Positions 17,554-27,112 of a DNA stretch of 64,000 bases are shown here, in pieces. The DNA lies in assembly GCF_013450295.1 (NCBI RefSeq), contig NZ_SKBR01000003.1, positions 248,001 through 312,000 of the forward strand. The letters are read 5' to 3'. Position 1 is the stretch's first letter, and each line of letters opens with the position of its first letter. The notes under the pieces were generated by a model. That model was not told the DNA's origin. It ran no database searches and saw only the letters and a program-made list of their open reading frames with translations. A program made the position numbers and the translations under genes. The stretch comes from Streptomyces sp. AJS327 (GTDB taxonomy: Bacteria > Actinomycetota > Actinomycetes > Streptomycetales > Streptomycetaceae).

Positions 17554-18180
17554 TCACTCGTCCTCCGCGAGCGTCACCTCGACGCCACCGACGAACCCGG
17601 CCGACATGTTGTAGATGAAGGCCCCCAGCGTGGCCAGGGCCGTGGCCAGAACCACGTCGATCGCCGCTATCACGGAGGTGAACAGCAACACCCGGGACAG
17701 GGACAGGTACTGCTGGAGGTCGAAGCCGTTGTCGCCCTCCGAGCCCGTCGCCTGGCTGATGGTCTCCCCGACGGAGGAGAACACCCCCATGGCGTCCATC
17801 ACCATCCACAGCACCGAGACGGCCACCACCGTGCACAGCCCCAGCGCGACGGACAGCAGGAAACCGACCTTCATCACCGACCACGGGTCTACCTTCGCCA
17901 CCCGCAGCCGCGCCTTCCGCGTCCGGGGCGCGGTGCTCGCCCCCGTCCGCGGACGGCGCACGGCCCCGGTGGAGGGCCCGCCGGGGGGCGGCGTCCCGGA
18001 ACCGGCCGCGCCGCCCGGCCCGCCACCGGGGGGCGCACCCGGCGGGGCCGGGTACGCCTGCGGCGGGTGGTGCGGCTGCGCCTGGGGCGGCTGCGGTCCT
18101 GGCTGGGCCGGGGGCTGCGGCCCGGCCTGCCACTGACCGTCGGCCGGCTGAGCTTGCGGCTGGGGCTGCGCACCACTCAC
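17554..18180 (-). CDS. DUF3566 transmembrane protein
   Basis: A 208-residue protein. About 90 N-terminal residues are Gln/Pro/Gly-rich and cytoplasmic. The DUF3566 domain begins at KARLRVAKVDPWSVMKVGFLLSVALGLCTVVAVSVLWMVM and contains a second hydrophobic segment near the C-terminus (VLLFTSVIAAIDVVLATALATLGAFIYNMSAGFVGGVEVTL). This family sits directly downstream of gyrA in many actinobacteria; its role is unknown. The gap to gyrA is 19 bp, so it is cotranscribed. The start codon is GTG at 18180. Confidence 0.9.
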   Translation of the reverse strand: MSGAQPQPQAQPADGQWQAGPQPPAQPGPQPPQAQPHHPPQAYPAPPGAPPGGGPGGAAGSGTPPPGGPSTGAVRRPRTGASTAPRTRKARLRVAKVDPWSVMKVGFLLSVALGLCTVVAVSVLWMVMDAMGVFSSVGETISQATGSEGDNGFDLQQYLSLSRVLLFTSVIAAIDVVLATALATLGAFIYNMSAGFVGGVEVTLAEDE

Positions 18181-18199
18181 GCCGTATCTCCTCGTCGTC

Positions 18200-20788
18200 C
18201 TAGTCCATCGACGGGTTCCGCGGCTCCTCGCCTGGTTCGACGGCCGCTTCCACTTCCTCCGCCTCCCGACCGGCCTCGGCGTTCCGCGCGATCCCCACGA
18301 CCGCGTCTTTCTTGCCCAGGTTGATCAGTTGGACACCCATCGTGTCACGTCCGGTTTCCCGCACCTCAGCAACCCGTGTGCGGATCACGCCACCACTCAG
18401 GGTGATGGCGAGGATCTCGTCGGACTCCTCGACGACCAGCGCGCCGACCAGCGATCCCCGGTCCTCGACGATCTTCCCGGCCTTGATTCCGAGACCGCCA
18501 CGGCCCTGCACCCGGTACTCGTCGACGTTGGTGCGCTTCGCGTAGCCGCCGTCCGTGGCGGTGAAGACGAACGTTCCAGCGCGCACCACGTTCATTGACA
18601 GCAGCTCGTCGCCCTCGCGGAAGCTCATGCCCTTCACCCCGGAGGTGGCCCGGCCCATCGGCCGCAGCACCTCGTCGGTCGCGGTGAACCGGATCGACTG
18701 CGCCTTGCGGCTGACCAGCAGCAGATCGTCGGCGGCGGAGACCAGCTCGGCGCCGATCAGCTCGTCGTCCCGGCCGTCCGGCATCTCCCGCAGGTTGATC
18801 GCGATGACGCCCCCGGAGCGCGGGGAGTCGTAGTCCTTCAGCGGCGTCTTCTTCACCAGCCCGGACTTGGTCGCCAGCACCAGGTACGGCGCGGCCTCGT
18901 AGTCGCGGATGGCGAGGATCTGCGCGATCTCCTCGTCCGGCTGGAAGGCGAGCAGGTTGGCGACGTGCTGCCCGCGCGCGTCCCGCCCGGCGTCCGGGAG
19001 TTCGTACGCCTTCGCGCGGTAGACGCGGCCCTTGTTGGTGAAGAACAGCAGCCAGTGGTGGGTGGTCGAGACGAAGAAGTGGTTGACGATGTCGTCCTCC
19101 CGCAGCTTCGTGCCGCGCACCCCCTTCCCGCCCCGCTTCTGCGCCCGGTAGTCGTCCGTCTTGGTGCGCTTGACGTAGCCGCCACGGGTGATGGTGACGA
19201 CGATGTCCTCTTCGGCGATCAGGTCCTCGATGGACATGTCGCCCTCGAACGGGATCAGCTGGCTGCGCCGGTCCTCGCCGAACTTGTCGACCAGGGCCTT
19301 CAGTTCGGAACCGATGATCTGCCGCTGCCGCTCCGGCGAGGCCAGGATCGCGTTGTACTCGTCGATCTTCGTCTGGAGTTCGTCGTGCTCGGCGGTGATC
19401 TTCTGCCGCTCCAGCGCCGCGAGCCGCCGCAGCTGCATCTCCAGGATCGCGTTGGCCTGGATCTCGTCGATCTGGAGCAGGTCCATCAGGCCGCCGCGGG
19501 CGACCTCCACCGTCTCGCTGCGCCGGATCAGCGCGATGACCTCGTCGATCGCGTCCAGCGCCTTCAGCAGACCGCGCAGGATGTGCGCCCGCTCCTCGGC
19601 CTTCCGCAGCCGGAACTGGGTACGGCGGACGATCACGTCGATCTGGTGGCTCACCCAGTGCCGGATGAACGCGTCCAGCGAGAGGGTGCGCGGCACGCCC
19701 TCCACCAGCGCCAGCATGTTGGCGCCGAAGTTCGTCTGGAGGTCCGTGTGCTTGTAGAGGTTGTTGAGGACGACCTTGGCGACCGCGTCCCGCTTCAGCA
19801 CGATCACCAGCCGCTGACCGGTGCGCGAGCTGGTCTCGTCCCGTACGTCGGCGATCCCGCCGATCCGGCCGTCCTTCACCAGGTCGGCGATCTTCAGCGC
19901 GAGGTTGTCCGGGTTCACCTGGTACGGCAGTTCGGTGACGACCAGGCACTGACGGCCCTGGATCTCCTCGACCTCGACCACCGAGCGCATGGTGATCGAA
20001 CCGCGCCCGGTGCGGTACGCCTCCTCGATGCCCTTGCGGCCCACCACCAAAGCGCCGGTCGGGAAGTCCGGGCCCTTGATCCGCTCCATCAGGGCCTCCA
20101 GCAACTCCTCGCTGCTGGCCTCCGGATGGTCGAGGTACCACTGGGCACCGGCCGCCACCTCGCGGAGGTTGTGCGGCGGGATGTTCGTCGCCATCCCGAC
20201 CGCGATGCCCGCCGAACCGTTGATCAGCAGGTTCGGGAACCGGGCCGGGAGGACGGTGGGCTCCTGGTTCCGCCCGTCGTAGTTGTCCTGGAAGTCGACG
20301 GTCTCCTCGTCGATGTCCCGGAGCATCTCCATCGCCAGCGGCGCCATCTTGCACTCGGTGTACCGCATCGCGGCCGCCGGGTCGTTGCCCGGGGAACCGA
20401 AGTTGCCGTTGGAGTCGACCAGCGGCATCCGCATCGACCAGTGCTGCGCCAGCCGCACCAGGGCGTCGTAGATGGAGGAGTCGCCGTGCGGGTGGTAGGT
20501 GCCCATCACGTCACCGACGACGCGGGCGCACTTGTAGAAGCCCTTCTCGGGCCGGTACCCGCCGTCGTACATCGCGTACAGCACCCGGCGGTGCACCGGC
20601 TTCAGGCCGTCGCGGATGTCGGGGAGCGCACGGGAGACGATCACGCTCATCGCGTAGTCGAGATACGAGCGCTGCATCTCGGTTTCGAGGCTCACCGGCT
20701 CCAGCCGGGCGGCGGCGCCCTCCGTACGCACGGGAGCGGCGGGGTCCTCGCCGGGGGTGGGGTCGGCTGTGGGGGTCTCGTCGGCCAT
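18200..20788 (-). CDS. gyrA: DNA gyrase subunit A
   Basis: About 862 residues. GyrA forms the A2B2 gyrase that introduces negative supercoils. The winged-helix breakage domain has the catalytic Tyr143 in AAAMRYTECKMAP. The quinolone region reads GDSSIYDA with Ser104/Ser105 and Asp108; having Ser rather than Ala at the first position is the quinolone-sensitive-type residue pattern. The C-terminal beta-pinwheel contains the GyrA box (QKRGGKG). I chose ATG 20788 because the product then begins MADE as in other streptomycetes; TTG 20800 is an alternative with a very close AAGGA. It lies 80 bp after gyrB on the same strand, forming a gyrB-gyrA operon. Confidence 0.98.
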   Translation of the reverse strand: MADETPTADPTPGEDPAAPVRTEGAAARLEPVSLETEMQRSYLDYAMSVIVSRALPDIRDGLKPVHRRVLYAMYDGGYRPEKGFYKCARVVGDVMGTYHPHGDSSIYDALVRLAQHWSMRMPLVDSNGNFGSPGNDPAAAMRYTECKMAPLAMEMLRDIDEETVDFQDNYDGRNQEPTVLPARFPNLLINGSAGIAVGMATNIPPHNLREVAAGAQWYLDHPEASSEELLEALMERIKGPDFPTGALVVGRKGIEEAYRTGRGSITMRSVVEVEEIQGRQCLVVTELPYQVNPDNLALKIADLVKDGRIGGIADVRDETSSRTGQRLVIVLKRDAVAKVVLNNLYKHTDLQTNFGANMLALVEGVPRTLSLDAFIRHWVSHQIDVIVRRTQFRLRKAEERAHILRGLLKALDAIDEVIALIRRSETVEVARGGLMDLLQIDEIQANAILEMQLRRLAALERQKITAEHDELQTKIDEYNAILASPERQRQIIGSELKALVDKFGEDRRSQLIPFEGDMSIEDLIAEEDIVVTITRGGYVKRTKTDDYRAQKRGGKGVRGTKLREDDIVNHFFVSTTHHWLLFFTNKGRVYRAKAYELPDAGRDARGQHVANLLAFQPDEEIAQILAIRDYEAAPYLVLATKSGLVKKTPLKDYDSPRSGGVIAINLREMPDGRDDELIGAELVSAADDLLLVSRKAQSIRFTATDEVLRPMGRATSGVKGMSFREGDELLSMNVVRAGTFVFTATDGGYAKRTNVDEYRVQGRGGLGIKAGKIVEDRGSLVGALVVEESDEILAITLSGGVIRTRVAEVRETGRDTMGVQLINLGKKDAVVGIARNAEAGREAEEVEAAVEPGEEPRNPSMD

Positions 20789-20868
20789 CGGTGTGTCCAA
20801 GTCCTTGTCTCGGTGCGGCGCTTACCTGCGTCCGCGGATCGCTGCCGTCGGGGACGGGGCGGGCGCGC

Positions 20869-22914
20869 TCAGATGTCGAGGAACCGGACATCCTTGGCGT
20901 TGCGCTGGATGAAGGAGCGCCGGGCCTCGACGTCCTCGCCCATCAGGATGGAGAAGAGGTCGTCGGCCGCCGCGGCGTCGTCCAGCGTCACCTGCTTCAG
21001 CACCCGGTGCTCCTGGTCCATGGTGGTGACCCGCAGTTCCTCGGCGTTCATCTCACCGAGTCCCTTGAAGCGCTGGATCGAGTCGTCCCGGATCCGCTTG
21101 CCCTGTTCCCGGCCGAGCTGGATCAGACTGTCCCGCTCCCGGTCCGAGTACGCGTACTGGTGCTCGTCCCGCCCCCACTTGATCTTGTAGAGCGGCGGCT
21201 GGGAGAGGAACACGTGACCGTGTTCCACCAGCGGGCGCATGAAGCGGAACAGCAGGGTCAGCAGCAGGGTGTTGATGTGCTGGCCGTCCACGTCCGCGTC
21301 AGCCATCAGAATGATCTTCTGGTAGCGGAGCTTGCTGATGTCGAAGTCCTCGTGGATCCCGGTGCCGAAGGCCGAGATCAGCGCCTGCACCTCGGCGTTC
21401 TGGAGGACCTTGTCGATCCGGGCCTTCTCCACGTTCAGGATCTTGCCGCGGATCGGGAGGATCGCCTGGAACTCCGGGTCCCGGCCGGACTTCGCCGAAC
21501 CACCGGCCGAGTCACCCTCGACGATGAAGATCTCGCACTGCTCGGGGTCGTTGGACTGGCAGTCCGACAGCTTGCCCGGCAGCGACGCCGTCTCCAGCAG
21601 GCCCTTGCGGCGCGTCAGATCGCGGGCCTTGCGCGCCGCGACCCGCGCGGTCGCCGCCTGGATGCCCTTGCGGATGATGTCGGCGGCCTCGTTCGGGTTG
21701 CGGTCGAGCCAGTCGCTCAACTGCTCGTGAACGATCTTCTGCACGAAGGTCTTCGCCTCCGTGTTGCCCAGCTTCGTCTTCGTCTGACCCTCGAACTGCG
21801 GCTCGCCCAGCTTCACCGAGATGATCGCCGTCAGCCCCTCCCGGATGTCCTCGCCGGTGAGGTTGTCGTCCTTCTCCCGCAGCAGCTTCTTGTCCCGCGC
21901 GTACCGGTTGATGAGCCCGGTGAGCGCCGCGCGGAACCCCTCCTCGTGGGTGCCGCCCTCATGCGTGTGGATGGTGTTGGCGAAGGAGTACACGCCCTCG
22001 CTGTACTGGCTGTTCCACTGCATCGCGATCTCGGCCGAGAGCATCCGCTCCTTGTCCTCGGCGTCGAAGTCGATCACCGTGGGGTGGATCAGCTCGCCCT
22101 TGCGGGAGTTGAGGTAGCGGACGAAGTCCGAGATCCCGCCCTCGTAGTGGTAGCGGACGGCGTTCTGGTTGCCGTCCTCGTCCACGTGCTCGGCGCGCTC
22201 GTCCCGCAGCGCGATGGTCAGCCCCCGGTTGAGGAACGCCATCTCCTGAAAGCGCCGCGCCAGCGTCTCGAACGAGTAGTCCGTGTTCTCGAAGATGTCC
22301 CCGTCGGCCCAGAACGTGACCACGGTGCCGGTCTCATCCGTCGCCTCGTTCCGCTGGAGCGGAGCGGTCGGGGTGCCGAGCTTGTAGTCCTGCGTCCAGC
22401 GGTAGCCGTCCCGCTTGACCTCGACGGCGACCTTCTGCGACAGGGCGTTCACCACCGAGACGCCCACGCCGTGCAGACCACCGGAGACCGCGTACCCGCC
22501 ACCGCCGAACTTGCCGCCCGCGTGCAGCACCGTGAGCACCACCTCGACCGCGGGCTTCTGCTCGGAGGGGACGATGTCCACCGGGATGCCCCGGCCGTTG
22601 TCCACGACCCGGACCCCGCCGTCCGCGAGCAGCGTGACGTCGATGGTGTCCGCGTGGCCGGCCAGCGCCTCGTCCACGGAGTTGTCCACCACCTCCTGTA
22701 CGAGGTGGTGCAGACCACGTTCGCCGGTCGACCCGATGTACATCCCGGGGCGTTTACGGACCGCGTCCAGCCCTTCCAGGACGGTGATCGCACTGGCGTC
22801 GTACGCCGACTCACCGGCGTCACCGGGATCCTCGGGGACGGGTACCGGCACGGCGGCGCCGTTCTGCTCGGAGAGGTTCTGCTCGTTCTCGTTGAGATCG
22901 CCGGAATCGGCCAC
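20869..22914 (-). CDS. gyrB: DNA gyrase subunit B
   Basis: About 681 residues. The GHKL ATPase domain is seen in EVVDNSVDEALAGH, DNGRGIPVD and GGLHGVGVSVVNALS. The Toprim region shows EGDSAGGSAKSGRD, PIRGKILNVEKA and DADVDGQHI. The C-terminus ends NAKDVRFLDI as usual. GTG 22914 gives the standard streptomycete start and has AAAGGG 7 bases upstream; the longer frame to 23061 is upstream leader. A TACACT -10 box is visible on the minus strand at 23013-23008, about 95 bp before the start, though no good -35 is seen. Gyrase genes often respond to supercoiling. Confidence 0.98.
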   Translation of the reverse strand: MADSGDLNENEQNLSEQNGAAVPVPVPEDPGDAGESAYDASAITVLEGLDAVRKRPGMYIGSTGERGLHHLVQEVVDNSVDEALAGHADTIDVTLLADGGVRVVDNGRGIPVDIVPSEQKPAVEVVLTVLHAGGKFGGGGYAVSGGLHGVGVSVVNALSQKVAVEVKRDGYRWTQDYKLGTPTAPLQRNEATDETGTVVTFWADGDIFENTDYSFETLARRFQEMAFLNRGLTIALRDERAEHVDEDGNQNAVRYHYEGGISDFVRYLNSRKGELIHPTVIDFDAEDKERMLSAEIAMQWNSQYSEGVYSFANTIHTHEGGTHEEGFRAALTGLINRYARDKKLLREKDDNLTGEDIREGLTAIISVKLGEPQFEGQTKTKLGNTEAKTFVQKIVHEQLSDWLDRNPNEAADIIRKGIQAATARVAARKARDLTRRKGLLETASLPGKLSDCQSNDPEQCEIFIVEGDSAGGSAKSGRDPEFQAILPIRGKILNVEKARIDKVLQNAEVQALISAFGTGIHEDFDISKLRYQKIILMADADVDGQHINTLLLTLLFRFMRPLVEHGHVFLSQPPLYKIKWGRDEHQYAYSDRERDSLIQLGREQGKRIRDDSIQRFKGLGEMNAEELRVTTMDQEHRVLKQVTLDDAAAADDLFSILMGEDVEARRSFIQRNAKDVRFLDI

Positions 22915-23007
22915 GAAGCGCCCTTTCTGGCACAGCACAGGCCGTCTCCTGGACATGGTGGAGCGGCTGCGTCGTTCGACATGTTCCGCAACGGGGCGGC
23001 TCACTCC

Positions 23008-23013
23008 AGTGTA
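23008..23013 (-). promoter_or_regulatory. Candidate gyrB -10 box
   Basis: On the minus strand TACACT matches the streptomycete housekeeping -10 pattern. It predicts a transcript start near 23001 and a leader of about 87 bases before the gyrB GTG. The -35 region is poor, so this is tentative. Confidence 0.4.
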
Positions 23014-23383
23014 CCGGTGGCGGACATGTGAATGGGGGTTTGCCGGTACCTGAGCCCGCACGTGCCGCCTTCAACCGGCCTCCGCCGACTCCCCATATGC
23101 ACTCCGGGGTGCCAAGAGGCTCACACGGGCGCTCAGCGCTTCCGCTGTCAACGCTCCCGTACCGTGAGCGCACTCACGCAACCCGTGACAGCACCCCGCC
23201 GTCAAACAACGACACATCGGGACAAGAGACACACCTCCCGGAAGGGAGGCGGATGACACCACCCGCACCGTCCCCGGCACCCCCGATCCGAGGCAGAACA
23301 CCCCGGCGGCACCGCCGAGCCCACCCACCGTCGGAGAGCGTGGCCCACACCACAGCGCCGCCCTCCCCGACCCGCTCCCCGCC

Positions 23384-23432
23384 CTCACTCTCCGGGGGAA
23401 CCGCGCTCACTCTCCGGGGGAACCGCGCTCAC
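23384..23432. repeat. Tandem 22-bp repeat upstream of gyrB
   Basis: Two exact tandem 22-bp copies, beginning CTCACTCTCCGGGGG, occupy 23384-23405 and 23406-23427, followed by five bases of a third. It is a recent-looking slippage duplication. Confidence 0.8.
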
Positions 23433-24020
23433 CGTCCGCGCCCACGGCACCCACACACCCCAACCCCTCGAACACATGCCGCGATCCACACGTCACTCTC
23501 CGGAGCGGCGGCGGCGAACGGACGTCCCGGGCACGGCCCGCGCGCTCACGAGCGCGCGCGCTCACGGGGAGACCGCGGGAGACGGGATGGGTGGTTGGGC
23601 GACGTGGGCGGGTCAGCGGGACGGCCGCGGGACGGGTGAGCGCCGGGCCGAGGACGGGCGGGAGCGGTCGGGCCGAGGCAGGTCCGGAGACAGACTGGAG
23701 ACAGACTTGGAGGCGGGGCGGGAGACGGAGGGGGCGCCAGGTCGGGGCCCACTGGGCGACCGGGGGCCGCTGGGTCGCGGTGCGCGGACGCGTATCCCGA
23801 CGGACGCCCGATCGGCGGGACGCGCCCGCCACGGGCCCGGTCGGCCACGGCGGCTACCCACCCACCACGGATCGGCCCCACCAGCGCGCGCCTCCCACCA
23901 CCCGCCGTGGGGGCGTGCTCGACGCCGCTCAGCGCCGCCACGGGCCGCGCGGCCCAAGGAGACGCAGCGGAGGGGGAGTTCCACGGAAGGCAGCCGCCAC
24001 CGGCGCGGGCCGGAGTCGCG

Positions 24021-24587
24021 TCACCCGTAGGTGTCGCCGGGGCCCCGGCTCCCCGGAGCCCGCAGCGGCCCGTACCCCCGGCTCGGCGCCTCCGGACCGC
24101 GCACCCGGATACTGCGCACCGTGCCCTGCCCGAGGTCCTCGTTGAGCCTCGCCACCAACTTTGGTGCCAACAGGCGCAGTTGGGTCGCCCAGGCGGTGGA
24201 GTCACAGCGCACCCGGAGCAGCCGCTCCTCCTCGTCGTACCCCAGGGGCTCGCAGTGCTGCGCGATCTCCGGACCCACCAACTGCGGCCACCGGCCCATC
24301 ACTCCGCCGACCGCGGCCGGGGCCTCCCAGCCCCGCTCCTCGATCAGCCGGTGCACCGCCGCGCCCAGCGGCAGCGGGTCCCGCCCGTCCCTCCGGGCAC
24401 CGGAGCGCAGCCCGCCGCGCCGCGCCTGGCGGCGCTGCTGCGCCTCCGCGCCGCGCTCCCTGGCCTTCTCCTTCGCCGCGCGCAGCGCCACCCGCGCCAG
24501 ATCGACGCCGGACGGGGCCGCGGGCTCGCCCTCCCCGGCGCCCTCCGGACGCTCCAGGTCACCGCCGCCGGGCCGCGCGTCACTCAT
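24021..24587 (-). CDS. dciA: DciA-type (DUF721) replicative helicase loader
   Basis: A 188-residue protein. The N-terminal 60 residues are charged and probably flexible. The DUF721 domain (about 75-165) has GWEAPAAVGGVMGRWPQLVGPEIAQHCEPLGYDEEERLLRVRCDSTAWATQLRLLAPKLVARLNEDLG, with the WPQLVG and W-AT-L blocks of DciA. DciA helps load or operate DnaB helicase in bacteria without DnaC/DnaI, and the mycobacterial protein sits in the same recF-gyrB slot. It overlaps recF by 8 bases, so the two are coupled. It is often still called a hypothetical protein. Confidence 0.88.
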   Translation of the reverse strand: MSDARPGGGDLERPEGAGEGEPAAPSGVDLARVALRAAKEKARERGAEAQQRRQARRGGLRSGARRDGRDPLPLGAAVHRLIEERGWEAPAAVGGVMGRWPQLVGPEIAQHCEPLGYDEEERLLRVRCDSTAWATQLRLLAPKLVARLNEDLGQGTVRSIRVRGPEAPSRGYGPLRAPGSRGPGDTYG

Positions 24588-25713
24588 CGCGGGTCACCAG
24601 CCCCTCGGCCACCGAGAACCGGGCCCCGGTCAACTCCCCTGGCACGTCCTCCTCGGCGGCGGCCGTCACCAGCACCTGCTCGGCGTCGGCCACGAGTTCC
24701 GCGAGCCGGGTACGGCGCCGCGCGTCCAGCTCCGCGAACACGTCGTCCAGCACCAGCACCGGTTCACTCCCCTCCGCACGCAACAACTCGTACGAGGCCA
24801 GCCGCAGCGCCAGCGCCAGCGACCAGGACTCGCCGTGACTCGCGTACCCCTTGGCGGGCAGCCCACCGAGGCTCAGCAGGAGTTCGTCACGGTGCGGGCC
24901 GACCAGCGTCACCCCGCGCTCCACCTCCCGGCGCCGGGCCTCCGCCAGCGCCGCCAGCAGCCGCTCGTACAGCTCCGCTGGCGGTGTCTCCACCGTCGGG
25001 CCCTCGCCCGCCACGCCCCGGTACTCCAGTTCCACCGGACCGCCGCCCGGTGCCACCCGTTCGTACGCGGAGTTCACCACCGGGCCGAGCGCCGCCACCA
25101 GTTCCAGGCGGCGGCTCAGCAACTCGGCCCCGGCGCGCGCCAGATGCTGGTCCCACACGTCCAGCGTCGAGAGGTCTGCGCCGCGCCCGCCGTGCCGACG
25201 GGCCATCGCCGCCGTCTTGAGCAGCGAGTTCCGCTGCTTGAGCACCCGGTCGTAGTCCGCGCGCACTCCGGCCATACGGGGGGCCCGCGCCACGACCAAC
25301 TCGTCCAGAAAACGGCGCCGTTCACCCGGGTCGCCCTTGACGAGGGCGAGGTCCTCCGGCGCGAACAGCACCGCGCGCACGATGCCCAGCACGTCCCGTG
25401 GCCTGACCTGCGCGGAGCGGTTGATCCGCGCCCGGTTCGCCTTACCCGGGTTCAGCTCCAGCTCGACCAGCTGCTGCCGCTCGCCCTGCCGGACGGCGGC
25501 CCGCACCACCGCGCGCTCCGCGCCCTGGCGGACCAGCGGGGCGTCCGCCGAGACCCGGTGGCTGCCCAGCGTGGCGAGGTAGCCCACCGCCTCCACCAGG
25601 TTGGTCTTGCCCTGGCCGTTCGGGCCGACGAACGCCGTCACACCTGGCTCCAGCGCCACCTCGGCCCGGGCGTACGAGCGGAAGTCCGCCAGCGAGAGAT
25701 GTGTCACGTACAC
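24580..25713 (-). CDS. recF: DNA replication and repair protein RecF
   Basis: About 377 residues. RecF is an SMC-like ATPase that helps load RecA at gaps. The Walker A motif GPNGQGKTN is near residue 33 in LSLADFRSYARAEVALEPGVTAFVGPNGQGKTNLVEAVGYLATLGSHR. The signature region and Walker B (PVLVLDDVFAELD) are near the C-terminus. GTG 25713 yields the usual YVTHLSLADF start; the frame open to 25812 is not coding. It lies 58 bp after gnd on the same strand and overlaps dciA. Confidence 0.97.
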   Translation of the reverse strand: MYVTHLSLADFRSYARAEVALEPGVTAFVGPNGQGKTNLVEAVGYLATLGSHRVSADAPLVRQGAERAVVRAAVRQGERQQLVELELNPGKANRARINRSAQVRPRDVLGIVRAVLFAPEDLALVKGDPGERRRFLDELVVARAPRMAGVRADYDRVLKQRNSLLKTAAMARRHGGRGADLSTLDVWDQHLARAGAELLSRRLELVAALGPVVNSAYERVAPGGGPVELEYRGVAGEGPTVETPPAELYERLLAALAEARRREVERGVTLVGPHRDELLLSLGGLPAKGYASHGESWSLALALRLASYELLRAEGSEPVLVLDDVFAELDARRRTRLAELVADAEQVLVTAAAEEDVPGELTGARFSVAEGLVTRDE

Positions 25714-25771
25714 GTGTCCGGCTGGCCTCCCCTGTGCCCCGTCCTCGCGCGCCGTGCCCGGCGGCGGCGCG

Positions 25772-26650
25772 TTACTCCGTGCTCCGCACCGAGTGGCCGC
25801 CGAACTGCTCACGCAGCGCGGCGATCATCTTCATCTGCGGCGAGTCCTCCTGCCGGGAGGAGAACCGGGCGAAGAGCGAAGCGGTGATCGCGGGCAGCGG
25901 CACCGCGTTGTCGATCGCCGCCTCCACCGTCCACCGGCCCTCGCCGGAGTCCGCAGCATAGCCGCGCAGCCGCGCCAGGTGCTCGTCGTCGTCCAGCGCG
26001 CGGACCGCGAGGTCGAGCAGCCAGGAGCGGATGACCGTGCCCTCCTGCCAGGAGCGGAAGATCTCGCGGACGTCCGTGACGGACTCCTCCGCCTCCAGCA
26101 GCTCCCAGCCCTCGGCGAACGCCTGCATCATCGCGTACTCGATGCCGTTGTGGACCATCTTCGCGAAGTGCCCGGCCCCGGCCCGGCCCGCGTGTACCGC
26201 GCCGAACTCGCCCTCGGGCTTGAGCGCCTCGAAGATCGGGGCGACCGCTTCGACGTGTGCCGACTCCCCGCCGTACATCAGGGCGTAGCCCAGCTCCCGG
26301 CCCCAGACGCCACCGGAGACACCGCAGTCCACGAAACCGATACCGCGCTCGCCCAGCTCCCCCGCGTGCCGTTCGTCCTCCGTCCAGCGGGAGTTGCCGC
26401 CGTCCACCACCACGTCCCCGGGGGAGAGCAGCTCGCCCAGCTCCCCGATGGTGCTCGCGGTCGCCTCCCCGGCGGGGACCATGACCCACACCACCCGCGG
26501 GGCGCTCAGGTTTTCCACCACCTCGGCGAGGCTGTGGACATCGGCGAGATCCGGATCCCGGTCGTATCCGACGACGGTGTGCCCGGCGGCGCGGATCCGC
26601 TCGCGCATGTTGCCGCCCATCCTGCCGAGACCGACGAGTCCGAGCTCCAT
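25772..26650 (-). CDS. gnd: 6-phosphogluconate dehydrogenase, decarboxylating (short form)
   Basis: A 292-residue enzyme of the short GndA/YqeC-type class, versus about 470 for the classical enzyme. It makes ribulose 5-phosphate in the pentose phosphate pathway. The Rossmann motif GLVGLGRMGGNM is at the start, VDCGVSGGVWG is the substrate loop, and the catalytic Lys is in GHFAKMVHNGIEY. The short class is often NAD-preferring, but the cofactor cannot be read here with certainty. Its position between dnaN and recF is the standard streptomycete order. Confidence 0.95.
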   Translation of the reverse strand: MELGLVGLGRMGGNMRERIRAAGHTVVGYDRDPDLADVHSLAEVVENLSAPRVVWVMVPAGEATASTIGELGELLSPGDVVVDGGNSRWTEDERHAGELGERGIGFVDCGVSGGVWGRELGYALMYGGESAHVEAVAPIFEALKPEGEFGAVHAGRAGAGHFAKMVHNGIEYAMMQAFAEGWELLEAEESVTDVREIFRSWQEGTVIRSWLLDLAVRALDDDEHLARLRGYAADSGEGRWTVEAAIDNAVPLPAITASLFARFSSRQEDSPQMKMIAALREQFGGHSVRSTE

Positions 26651-27112
26651 CTGTGCCCCTTCGCTTACCTATCGCGACCTGCGGCGCGTTCCTCCTGGTT
26701 CACACCACGGGTGAGCGTACGCGGTCCACGTGGATGGCTGGAAAGGCCTGTGGACAACCACGCCGGTGCGGCCACCTGACGGGGGCGTCTTCCAGCAGGC
26801 GGCCCCGGAGGACGGGACGAGCGGTGGAGAATCGGCCAGCGGCCCGCCACGGAACGCCGACGGTGGCGGTGAGAGGCATCGGACGTCAGCGGTGGCTGGC
26901 GGGAACCAGCCACCGCGAACCGCTGTCAGCTACCACCGGCCGCCGTCCCGCCCCGGGTGGCTGCCCGGAGGCTCCGGTCGGCGACCCTGGCGGGAAGCTC
27001 CCGCCGCGAGCCCTGACCGAAGCTCCGACAGGAGAGACCACGGACGGACCGAGCACGCCGGAGACGAGCGGAGTTGGCCGACGGCGGCTGCGCTCCCCCG
27101 TCCCGGCCCGGG
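26651..27112. other. Intergenic region between gnd and dnaN
   Basis: 462 bp with no gene. It contains a perfect 11-bp inverted repeat (26889-26899/26906-26916, loop of 6) that could end dnaN transcription about 200 bp past its stop. It also carries the gnd promoter region; no clear promoter was picked out. Confidence 0.6.
26889..26916. terminator. Hairpin between dnaN and gnd
   Basis: Arms GCGGTGGCTGG and CCAGCCACCGC pair perfectly with a 6-base loop. No U-tract is seen, typical of streptomycete terminators. Confidence 0.55.

Larger units (their letters stand above)
22915..24020. other. Long intergenic region upstream of gyrB
   Basis: About 1.1 kb between gyrB and dciA, holding the gyrB leader and promoter. 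No gene is supported; open frames are compositionally skewed. It contains two exact tandem copies of a 22-bp unit (23384-23427), two 11-bp tandem copies of GGAGACAGACT (23686-23707) and a GC-rich near-palindrome, GCGCGCTC-AC-GAGCGCGC (23540-23557). Confidence 0.55.

Noticed and set aside
21211..21230. CACGTG-containing sequence in gyrB as a parS site
   Set aside because: Only the central CACGTG matches; the GTTT and AAAC ends are missing. Similar CACGTG words elsewhere were rejected for the same reason.
22915..24020. CRISPR-like repeat array upstream of gyrB
   Set aside because: Only two tandem copies without unique spacers; simple duplication.
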